A stretch of 64,000 nt of DNA from Diphasiastrum complanatum (taxonomy: Eukaryota; Streptophyta; Lycopodiopsida; Lycopodiales; Lycopodiaceae). The position numbers were made by a program, and so were the translations under genes. Each line of letters opens with the position of its first letter. Position 1 is the first letter of the stretch. The DNA lies in contig CM055096.1 of NCBI GenBank assembly GCA_029204225.1, positions 76,357,521 to 76,421,520 on the forward strand, read 5' to 3'. The notes under the pieces were generated by a model that was not told the DNA's origin, did no database searches, and saw only the letters and a list, made by a program, of their open reading frames with translations. This document shows positions 37,201 to 49,200 of this stretch, piece after piece.

Positions 37201-40200
37201 GCAAAATCTTATCTGCAGAAAAAGATAATTTTTTTTAAAAGAGTTGTCATATCACTTCAAAATATGACACTTTTTAGAAGCCATGATTCAGAAAGCAGAG
37301 CTTCTAATTTTAATATGCTAGATTGAAAATTCCAGTGATCAAGTTATTTCAAAAGTTTTGAGTCAAATAACTGTGTATGTAAAGCTCTTAACCTTTCCTG
37401 TCCAATATTGTGTTAGGGCTCTTTTAGCAGCACTGGACTAGCTATCTCTTCAAAGCTTCCTCGGCACTCAGATTTGTACACTCTACAGATAGCCAGTTCT
37501 GATCCTCAGTCAATTGCTGCCCACTCTTCAGTCGAGCTCACAAAAAGTGTCACAAAGTGGTGGGTTTATTTCCTTGTGTATTGACTTTCATGCAAATTAG
37601 TGTTGCAGATCTGTAATTTTTTGCTCTATAAGTTTTCTCATGATTTGTAAAGGATCCAGTTGTTGCTTCATTTTTGCAAAATAGAACGTGAATGTCCCGA
37701 AAGTAAGCAGTTTTAGTAGCTGAGAAAATACATCTTCAACCTAGATAACGTGCTGCGTCCTTCTTTCTTCTTTCCCATCTTTATAGTCATTATGTTCTTT
37801 AGGCACAAGTTTCTGACACCTCTGATGATGTTATCCATACGAGTGTACTGATTTTTTTTAGTTAGAAGTTAGAACTGATTTTTTTTTCAAGCCTTCCGAC
37901 TCCTATCGCACCCACAGAGATCTCTGCCTTCTTTCTCCAGTTCCTTCTACAGAGATGGTGCATTCCAACTGTAATAGATCCTAACACCACAGTAGGGCAA
38001 ACACTAACTGATCCACCCAACCTTGCCTACTCCCTGATATAGAGTAAGCCCCTCCTAGCCCAGTGTGAGGACTGGTAGCATGCAACTGCCAAGTGGCAGC
38101 CACGTGGCACTGACGTGGCCGACTGCATGTCGGGACCCAACTGGGAGCCCTATCCTGCTGACAGGGTTCCTTGGTTGTGTTAGGCCCGCCATGGCTATGG
38201 ACCGTGCTGGGGCACATTACTCACACTGTCTTGCCCTGTTGGTCATGTACGCTGGACACGACCCTGACTGTGGTATCTGACCTATCTGTGTTCCCTAGGG
38301 TTCGGCACTGGTTACGAGCTCGTAACACTACCTCCCCCTTAAGAACCGTCTTGGTCCTCTAAGACAAAGTCTGGAAAAATCTTGCAAAGGACGCTGCCTC
38401 TTTCCCAAGTGGCATTCAACAGGCTGATCATTCCACTTAAACAGATGTTCTCGGTGCGTCTCTCTACTATCAAGAATCTCCTTTGGTTCATGTGGAGGTT
38501 GTTGAGGATCCAATGGGAGAACTAGAACACTGTCCCCTACCAGATTGTCTGATCTGGTTAAGGCTTTTCGTAACTAATTTACATGAAAGACTAGAAAAAC
38601 CTTACTGTTGTGTGGGAGTTCTAGTTCAAAGGTGACCTCGCCTAGTCTCCTACTGATGGTAAAGGGACCACAATACCTTGGAGACAACTTAGCACACACT
38701 CCTGATTTGAGGGTTTTAGAGTCGACTGGGACTCTCAAGTAGACTTTCTCACCAGTGGAGAACTGCACATCCCGTCGGTGTGGATCTGCATAATGCCTGG
38801 CGCGATCCTGGGACTGCCTAATGTTACGCTTAGCATGTTCTATCATCTGGTTTAGGTCCTCTAAAAAGTTTCTGGCTGCTTCAACTTTGGTACTGTTGTA
38901 AGCAAACTCTAATATCGAGAGATACTCCTCCCAATTAGTCTGCTTCTTGCTGACGTATGCACGAAGCATATCCTCTGATTTACCCTCTCTGTTTGACCAT
39001 CCGTCTGTGGATGGTCTGTGGTACTCATATTAAGTTTAGTATGGAGATGATGGAATACTGCCCTCCAAAAATTTCCAGTAAACTTACTGTCCCGGTCGCT
39101 GACTATGCCGGAAGGTAGACCGTACAATTTAAATAGCCCGTCTACAAACAACCTCACTAACTCTGGAGCTCTAACGGTTGTTTTGGTCGGAATGAAATGA
39201 GCCATTTTGGTCAGACGGTCAACTGTGACCCATATAGCGTCATTACCCTTTTGGGTTGTAGGCAGGCCTACTATAAAATCCATGGAGATACTCTCCCATT
39301 TACCAGCTGGTATTTCCAAGGGATGCAACAACCCTTCTTCCTTTAAACGCTCTGCTTTGTTTACCTGACATTTCTGGCAACTGGTTACATACTGGTGGAC
39401 GTCCTTTTTCATACTGGGCCAGAAAAATTGGCTACGAAGAAGCTCATAGGTCTTCTGTATGCCTGGGTGTCCCGCACTAGGATTGTCATGACATTCATAT
39501 AGGGCCTGCTGCCTATAATCCTCTGAATTGGGGACACGTACTCTATCTCTATAGAGCAAGTACTCATCCTGAATGGAATATTGTTTCCATTTGAATCCTT
39601 GAGTCAACTGACCCTCAACCATTGAGGTTTGCTTGGGTAATACAGGCTCAGAATCCTCAACGTCATCTGACGACGTATACTCGGACTCATCATCATCCTC
39701 AACGAAAGCTGCCGTATTCTTGGATGAACTGGCACCAGCCCCGGGAACTGGTTCTGGAATCTGTAACTGTCTGCTCTGGATGAGTTCCAGATAGTAGAGA
39801 AGAATGCATCATACTGGCATTTCCCTCTCAAGGACTCGAGTAACTCATTACGAATCTGAGTAAAACTCAGCTCATTTATCATAGGCATTCTGCTAAGGGC
39901 ATCTGCTACTGTATTGAATTTTCCACGTCTATATCAAATAGACATGTCAAACTCTTGCATCAACTCTGCCCAACGAGCTTTCCGACCTCTAAGCTCAGGT
40001 TGATTGCAAAGGTATCTGAGACTCTCATGGTCTGTCAGGACCTCAAGGTTGGCACCATACAAATAATGCCTCCAAGTCTTAAGGGCATGGACTATAGAAA
40101 AGAGTTCCTTTTCATAGGCACTGTACCTAGTCTGAGCTGGCTCGAGTTTTTTACTCTCGAACGCAACTGGTCATCCACCCTGAGTTAGCACAGCACCTAC

Positions 40201-43200
40201 TGCAAAGTCGCTAGCATATGTTTCGACCACAAATGGCTGATTGGGGTCGACGACCTTTAAAACTGGAGCTGTAGCTAAGGCTGTTTTGAGAGCATCAAAG
40301 CTCTCTAGCTGTGCGGACTCCCAAATGAACTCCTTTCCCTTCCCCTTAAGAAGATTTGTCATGGGAACTACTATCTGAGCATATTCCTTGACAAATCGTC
40401 TGTAATATCACGCCAAACCAAGAAAGATCTGAAGTTCCAAAATATTCTGAGGTCTCAGCCAACTGAGTATGGCTTTAACCTTATTTGGGTCCATCTTAAT
40501 CCCATCTGGATTAAGATGGACAAGAAGACTTCACACTTGGATTGTTTAGCATAGAGCTTATGCTTTCTGAGCAGTCGAAACACCTTTCTGAGGTGTTTTA
40601 GATGCTCCTTCCTCGTTTTACTGTAGACGAGGATGTCATCTAAAAATACGACTACAAACTTACCCAAGTATGGTCTGAGGACACTGTTCATCAAGGTCAT
40701 AAAGGTAGCTGGAGCATTTGTGAGCCCAAATGGCATCACCTTAAACTCATAATGACCGTGACGAGTCCTAAAAGCTGTTTTCGAGACATCTTCCGATTTT
40801 ATACGGACTTGATGATATCCCGATCTGAGGTCTATTTTGAAGAAAAACTTAGCCCCGTCGAGTTGATCAAACAACTCGTTTCCCCGAGGCATCGGGTATT
40901 TATTCTTAATTGTGACTTTATTGAGGGCTTTGTAATCTACGCAAAGACGCATAGACCCCTCTTTCTTTTTCACCAATAGGACTGGTGAGGCCCATGGTGA
41001 ACTACTGGTTTGAATTTGGCCTTTCCCAAGATAATCTGTTAACTGCCTAGTTATTTCTTCATCCTCTGTTCGGCTGACCCGATACGGAGGTTTAGAAACA
41101 GGTGTTGTACCTGGTACTAGGTTTATTACATGATCTACCTCTCTGCTAGGTGGTAAACCATGTGGCAAATCTTCAGGAAAAACATCTTTAAATTTAGACA
41201 ATAAAGTTTCTAATTTACTGATTTTCTGCTGAATAGAACTGGAAATAGAAACTTCAGGAATAAACTGAAAGTCACATAAGAATACCTGATGGTCTTCGTC
41301 TCCGATTAGCTGACAGAGCTCTGAACTGCAGACCATAGGACTGTTGGGAACATCATGCTCCCCATGCAACTGGATCTCTCGGCCTTTATGTTGAAAGCTG
41401 AGGGTGTTCTCCTGATAGTTTCTGTGGAGGGAAGGTCCTAAACTGTAGAGCCAATCTCCCCCGAGAACAATGTCTGTACGATCCAGGTGCATTATCTGAA
41501 AGTTTATTTCATCTTGGTACCCCTGAATACCAAGCTTCAAATCACTTACCATAGTTTCCCATATTTTTTTATCTTCACCCTTGGCTAATGAAACTATGTA
41601 CCTATGCTGACTAGGTACTTCTGGTAGTTTAAGCTTTTTAACCAGGGTGTAGTTGATGAAATTATGGGTTGCCCCATCATCAACCATAACTCTTACTGAC
41701 TGGTTACCAACTTTCCCATGTATACATACTAGGTCATGTGGCCCAAAGTTGAAGGGTCTCACTAGCATTGCAGAGGTCAGCTGGCAACAGTGTTCATGAT
41801 CTTCATGATACACTTTGATCTCGGAAGCTGCCGAGTCACTGGGGAAACATACAGTCTGAACAAGATGAACTTGTTTCTTATCTTTCTTATCTTTCTTATC
41901 CCTTGGGACACTGTCTGACTGTGTGTCTTGCCCATACACACAAAGCACAAACGTTCTTGTTTGGCTTTCTCAAAATCATCTAGTTTTAAGGGCTGTATGA
42001 GTGAAGGGTGTTTTTGAGGAGCTTCACTTTTAAATTTATCTTGATTCTTTCTTTTTAAAAAATTCTTTCTAAACTGAAAGTCTTTCTGAGGAGGCTGCGC
42101 AGAAAGTGGCTGCTGTCTCGCCCTCTTCCTACCCACTGAATCATCATAGGTTTGAGCATATCTTAGAGCTTGCTCAAGGGTAGTAGGCGAGTTTCTCTGG
42201 ATCTCTACTTTATATTCATCTTTAAGGCCACGGACAAATCCCCTGATTTTCTGATAATCATCCATATTTTTAATCTTTAAAATTGCTTCTCGATACTGCG
42301 AGATATATTGGATGAGGGACTTGTCCATTACTGTTCTTTCCCAGGTTTCCCAGGCTCTATCAAGTTCATTTTCTGGTAGAAATTTTCTCTTAGGAAAGCT
42401 TCTTCAAAAGCTTTCCATGACCGGGGAGTCTGCCCAGTCTCCTGGAGATTTAACCACCACTTATAGGCCAATGGCCCCAAGGAAAGACTGGCCTCAATAG
42501 CTTGCAAATGGTCAGGGGTCTGTTTAAGAGCATGAATGTTCTTCCATTTGCTGAGGAAGGTTTGTAGAATGTCTGCATTTCTATCCTTCTCTTCCCCATG
42601 AAAAGTAGGAGGCTTTAAATCTTTAAAAACACTGGGGTGAGACCGTAAAGTCTCACCCGAAATTGATGGAAGTGGAGAAGGGGATAACTGAGAAGTGGAG
42701 GGAAGGCTTCCTTTCGCGGAACTCAAAATCAAGCTTTTGAGTTCAGCGAACGAGTCGTCCACACTGGACTTGAAATTGGCTAATGCCAACTTCAGTTCAT
42801 CCACTTCTGTTACCAACTGGAGAAACTGCTCCTTGGTAACCAGTTCGTCGAGTTCTTCGGCGAACTGTTCCTGTTCTTCCAATTCCATTGGTTCCTTCCC
42901 TTTTCTGTAAGCCAAGGCTTCTGTTTCAAGTTCGTCGAAGCCTCTCTCCGGGGGTTGATCAGGTCCCTGAGGAGCGCTCATCTTCGGAACTGAAAGAGAG
43001 CTACCTTAACTTCTGAAGGAAAAAAAGTCTAAAAGTTTAATTTACAACTATACAAGGGAAAGGAAAGATGACTTAGCTGTTTCTGAGGACTGTACTTCCA
43101 AAGAAAAGATGAAGAGGACCCCTCTCAGCTCTTTTACCCAAGATTTTAGACCTGCTGTCCCGGAAAATCCCAGTTTGAAGCTTCAAAACGGTGCCAAATT

Positions 43201-46200
43201 TCCCGGTTCTTGAGTTGAGTAGCTGACTGATCTGATTTCAGGTGTGGGGCTCCAACAAACTGAGTAAAAACCGGAATTTTACAATAAGAAATCCGGAATT
43301 TTTTGTATCTCTGCCCTCGCTGGCTGGACAGCCACCTGTCTGGCTCAATTTTCTGAAATTTAAGGCCCAATCTTTGCTTGAATCTCTGATCTGAACTCAG
43401 GCAGTAGGTCGCTGGTCTGTGGCAATCTAGTTTGATCTTCAAACTACTGAAAAATCCTCAATTTTTCACCTCCTTGTCCAGCGCTGGCCCTGTTGGGAAT
43501 TTTCAGACTAAACTCCACTCAGATTTACTGAAATCCCTTTTTGAAATCAGAGATAGATCCCTGTATGTACAGCGATGGATCTACTGACTAAATCCTACTC
43601 TATTTCCGTAGAGAACCCTTTGAAATCTGGAAAAAACAGCTGTCTATCCAGCGAGTTACCTCTACAAAGAATCTGATTCCTTTCTATTGTGATTTCTCAG
43701 TGAAAATCAGAAGTTTGAAGGCTGCTCCTACAACGATTCTCCTCCTCTAATCTTTTCTGAGAAACTCAGAGATCTTTCCTATCTTCTGATAGCTTTCTCT
43801 ATTGCTGCTCCTGAACTCCCTAGGATGGAGATGGCTCTGATACCAGTGTAATAGATCCTAACACCACAGTAGGGCAAACACTAACTGATCCACCCAACCT
43901 TGCCTACTCCCTGATATAGAGTAAGCCCCTCCTAGCCCAGTGTGAGGACTGGTAGCATGCAACTGCCAAGTGTCGGCCACGTGGCACTGACGTGGCCGAC
44001 TGCACGTCGGGACCCAACTGGGAGCCCTATCCTGCTGACAGGGTCCCTAGGCTGTGTTAGGCCCGCCATGGCTATGGACCGTGCTGGGGCACACTACTCA
44101 CACTGTCTTGCCCTGTTGGTCATGTACGCTGGACACGACCCTGACTGTGGTATCTGACCTATCTGTGTTCCCTAGGGTTCGGCACTGGTTACGAGCTCGT
44201 AACACCAACCTTGCCGATCTGTGGGATGAGGTGGACATTGTCAAGCGGGTTCTCGACAAGTCCAACAAGTCCGGTGCAAGGATCGTGCGCTGTTGATATT
44301 GCCTGGCCGAGTTCGTTGCCACCCTCACTCGCCTTAAAGGCCACCTACTCGGCGCACGCGCGAGAGGTGGTGGCACACTGAATGCTGCCCCCTGTGCTAG
44401 CATGTCCGTTCTCGTCAGGCAGCGACTTTTGGATACTTACGGGCCACGTCTTGTGGCGGGGGAGAACACCATTTCGGAGGGTGTTCTTCGGTTTTGCACC
44501 ACTCCTTACGTGGTTGACCCCGAGTTGCTGCCTGCTTGGCTGGCACGCACGAGGAGAGGGAGTGCATCCTCGTCCAATCCCTTTGCCCCTCCTCCCCCTC
44601 AGACAGTTCTGCCTCACGCACCCCCATCTGCACCCATTTCGGTGGATCCCGTCCCACCGCGTCCGCCAGTTGCCACTGCGGTTCCACCACCACCTACTGT
44701 TGCTCGCACTCCCCCAATTTACGACTTTCTCATGGACTCTCCGCCTCCCGAGCAGGAGCAGGCCCCGGATGCCAGTGACGCCTTCGAGGATGTTGAGGAG
44801 ATCCCTTCCTCCCTCCCTTCACATCCGGATGACCTCCCTACCCAGCAGTTTTCGTATCCCATGCCAAATGTCCACCCTCCACCAGTGTACCCCACTTACG
44901 CTGTTGCACCCATCCCGGCCAGTGCATCCCACTCTCCCCATTCCACGTCGATAGCTGATGCATCCACTAGTGCCCAACCTGTGGCGTCATCATCCATTCC
45001 CGTCACGTTCGGTGCACCGTGGAGGTCCACTACTCGTCGCCCAGCTGGGAGAGTTTTTAGGCAGCAGAGCATTCGCGGCGCACATCAGCCGCACATGGAT
45101 AGAGAGGCCACACAGGCCGTGGCCAGTTTGATTTATGAGCTGAACCTTCCATTTGCCATCACCGACTCTGAGCCCTTCAGAAGGGCCTTCCGCCTTGCAC
45201 AGTCTGTCAGCCCTAGCTGGAGAGTCCCTAGTTCAGAGGTTGTCCGCACACACATGCTGAGGAATAGGGTCGAGTCATTGTCTAGAGAGATGGAGCCTCT
45301 ACGTCGCCACTGGGCCACTTATGGTTGCACCATCATGTCCAATGGCTGGACTGATGTCAGGAGGAGGCCGATCCTCAACATATTGGTCTCCAGCTGCATG
45401 GGTACACAGTTTTTGAGGGCAGTAAATTGCAGCAGGGGGGGGAGAGTCATATCTGCAGAGTTCATGTTTGATGTCATCAGGTCTTCCATCCTGTCCATAG
45501 GCCCACAGCATGTCGTCACGGTGGTGACAGACAATGCCACGAACTGCATTCAGATGGGTGTACTGCTAGAGGCCGAGTTCCCTCACATTGTTCATACCCC
45601 CTGTGCCGCGCACGGCATAGACCTTCTGATGGGGGACATAGGTGCACTTCCCTGGGTTAGAACCATCGTCCGTGAGGCCCTCTTCTTGGTGACTTTTGTC
45701 ACCAGGAAGAGGCGTGTTCTTGCCATGTTCCGGGTGTTCAGCCATCTGGACCTCCGTAAGCCAGCCCCCACACGCTTTGCATTCGACTTGGTGGTCATCG
45801 ACTGTTTGATCAGGTGCAGAGCGCAGCTTCTATAGATGGTTGCCAGTGATCTTTGGTGTGCCAGTACGTTTCCGCGCACTGAGGATGGGGAGCACTTTTC
45901 TACCACGGTGACGGGAGACCAGTTCTGGAGGGATGCACAGACATTGTCAGGACTTCTTCGACCACTCTACATTGTGCTCCGCATGGCTGACAGCGAGGGG
46001 TCGACACTTGCACTGGTATATGAGCTCATGGACCGGATTGGACAGTTCCTGCAGCTGTCCATCTTGCAGCCAGAGAGGTAAGCAGTATAGTAATGTAATT
46101 GGCCTTTATCTTTTCAGTACTTGCTAGTTTGTTTTTCTATCAATGTTAGGTTTTTTCGTAATGCCCTAAACCACATGCCTCTCACCTGCAGGATGACCGA

Positions 46201-49200
46201 GCTGAAGTTCATCTGGGAGACGCGGTGGAACTACTTCCACAGGAGCATCCACAGCGTTGCACACATACTGAATCCCCTCTTCCTCTCTCCGACACAGATC
46301 GGAGACAGGGAGCTCGAGGCCGATTGGCTTCAGTACATTCACAGAGTGGGTCCACACATAGGTTTGGATCCTATCAGGCTCATGGACGACTTGCAGCATT
46401 TCGTTTCGGCATGGGCACATTCGGCCACCCGGCTGCTCAGGATCCAGAGAGGAGGCAGCTACCCATTACCTGGTGGACCATGTTCGGTAGCACATATCCA
46501 TCTATACAGCGTCTTGCACTGCGTGTCCTTTCTCAGGTATCTCATTTTATCCTCCATTGTTGTGTTTCGTTGAAGTTCCACCTGTGCCACAATGTGCTGA
46601 AGTATTTCAATGCACGTACCATAGGACTGTGCTGCCTCTGTGTGTGAGCGTAATTGGAGCACATGGGCACTCATTCACACGAGGAGAAGAAACCGGTTGT
46701 CAGTGAGTCAGTTGGAGCGGTTGGTGTTCTGTAGCACCAACGCACGTCTCGCCAGGAGACTTTCGACCATTACGAGCGCATTGCAGGTGATAAGCTATTC
46801 TCCCATAGCAGTTTGGTTGACTCTTGGTATGTTGGTTTCATTTCTTGATAAAGTTGTCTCTCTAACATGCAAATTTTAAACCTTGCAGACAAAGATATCT
46901 GATTTGGAGCGCCAAGTTGACTTGCCTACGGAAAGCACCCATCCCATGCCTGCAGATGACTTGGGCACACAGATGATGGCAGAGAGAGAGAGGGAGCTTG
47001 CCGAGATGAGAGAGAGAGAGCTCGGGCTTGAGCACAGAGAGCCTTCATTGTACGAGGCAGATGAGCCAGTGTCAGAGGATGATCAGGATGAGGATGAGCC
47101 CATTCGGGTTGTGTTTGCCAGATCAGAGCGGGATGAGGCATATGATACAGGTGTTGGGCACACGACTAGAGCAGGGGTCACAGGTGCATCACGTGGTAGA
47201 GGTGGGACACATGCCACAGATTATACCGGGAGACGGGCAGGGCACACAGGGGGGGCCAGTGGCATACCTTCTTATGTTGATATGATGGAGGAGGCTCTTG
47301 ATAGGGGGTAGAGTGATTTGGGTTTACCTTCCGCAGCTGCTTGGATGCGTGCATCACAGAGCCATAGGCATTTCTATGACAGCACACCAGAGGAATCACC
47401 GGATGACTTTGATTGTACTGATTGGGAGGCACAGGATGATCCAGAGGATGGTGCACATGATGAGTCCCAGAGCCCAGAGCATTTGTATTCAGATGCCCAG
47501 CTGGACGACTTGATTGCAGACTTGGATTCAGAGGCCCAGCAAATGCCGAGCGTCAGGGCGCCCCCATCCTCTCTAGCCAGCATGCCCTACACAGAGTCTC
47601 AGCCAGAGCAGCTACACGAGGTGCCTGCAGTTCCTCAAGTTCCTCAAAGGGTGTATGTGCGCCGCATAGCACCTCCAGTGCCACCGATACCGTTGAGGCC
47701 TGCAGCCCCTTCATCGCCATCCACTTTTGCAGCAGCCGGTCTCCATGGCAGGCCACCATCTGTGCCCAGATCTTCTCTTGCAACGCCCACATCTACAGAC
47801 GCTCCTCCAGTGGCGGCACCCACAACACATCCTCCTCCATTGGCAGCACCCACGGCACTGGCTCCTCCTTTGGCAGCACCCAAGATGTACCAGTACTGGC
47901 CACCACAGCGCCCCTTTCAGTACTTATCGTCGTTGTACTTGCCTCCTGCAGGGACGGCCCCTCCACATCCAGTTCCTCCACCAGCAGCAGGCCCACGGGC
48001 ACACACTCCTCGGACCTATCCTCCACTATCAGCTGCACAGGGACACCCATCTTTGGCTACTCTATCCCAGCCGGCCGCAGCTTGGGCCCAGCCTAGCCAG
48101 CCAGGTGATCTGCATGGGGGTGATGAGGCATTGACGGCTCCCCTCGTCCGCAAGAGGCCAGGAAGGCCCAAGGGTGCACCGAACAAGAAAGGCAGGGCAC
48201 AGAAACTGCCAGGGAAGAGAGGACGACCTCGCAGGGCTCCAGTTGCTGGTAGAGGTGCAGTATTACAGCCAGCTGCAGCAGGTGTTGTTGGTTTAGCCTG
48301 TTTGGGGGCTGATGCGGAGGCAGATTGGGAGGATGAGGATGACGAGTCTTCCCCCTTGGATACACAGCCCATGCCAGTACTAGACAGGCATAGATATCAG
48401 TTGCGAGAGTCAGCTCGAGGCCCTGAGTTGTCTCCGGAGCATTCATCTGAGTTTGAGGCAGAGCATTGATTGTAGCTCTGTCATTTTATTTTCAGCAGTT
48501 TGATATCATGTTCCATGTTTGGCGGCCAGATGGTCGAACACTGTATTCAGACCATTTTCCATACTATATTCAGTGTTGGACGTATTTTATTCGCTGCACA
48601 TTTTGTATTTGTCGATTTGTAATTGTTATGCTCTGTTTTCAATTTTATTTCGAATGGTATGTTCTTAATTACAATTAGTTTCAACTGCATAGATTGATAG
48701 CAGATGCACAACACAGAAATACAACCCCCTTTATAGCATTTCATAAACACATACATTACATTGCAATACACCACCAGGCACGCGTTGCACAAAAAAAACA
48801 CCGTACATTAATTCATCAGATGTATCAAAATTACAATACGTATTCCCTCCATATACGGCTGGAGCTGTTCTTTACACTATGTTAGACACTAAATGCTGCC
48901 ACATCTACTGCCGAAAATTACATAACAACAGTCAGCCACATACGGCCAGACCCCATCTATTCTAGACATTCCTATGGATCCTCCACTAACTCCTCGCCCT
49001 CGTCAGGTGCATTGTTCTGACGCTCTCGCTCTGCCTCCCGGTTAGCCCGTGCTGCCTCCTGGTTAGCACGACGGCGGGCAGCCCTTTCCCTGACCATGAT
49101 GAGCTGCCACCGTGTGAAGTTCATTCCGATCTGCTCATCCAAATCCAGCTCGACAGCGGGGGCGGGGGGCACAACGTGGGCTGGGTGCTCCGGCTCCGGA

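Larger units (their letters stand above)
37970..44204 (-). mobile_element. Gypsy I: young chromovirus with 5-bp target duplication
   Basis: A 6,235-base element on the minus strand with two 358-bp LTRs, tRNA-Met PBS, gag, protease, RT, RNase H, integrase, chromodomain and PPT. It is flanked by direct CCAAC repeats (37965-37969, 44205-44209). The LTRs differ at 7 of 358 positions by my count, about 2%. It is inserted in codon 5 of the hAT G transposase. Frameshifts and small deletions in each gene make it non-autonomous. Confidence 0.96.

Noticed and set aside
37840-37954. Left TIR of hAT G
   Set aside because: Poly-T stretches near GTACTGATTT hint at a match to the right side around 49930, but the alignment is too weak and no 8-bp target duplication was found.
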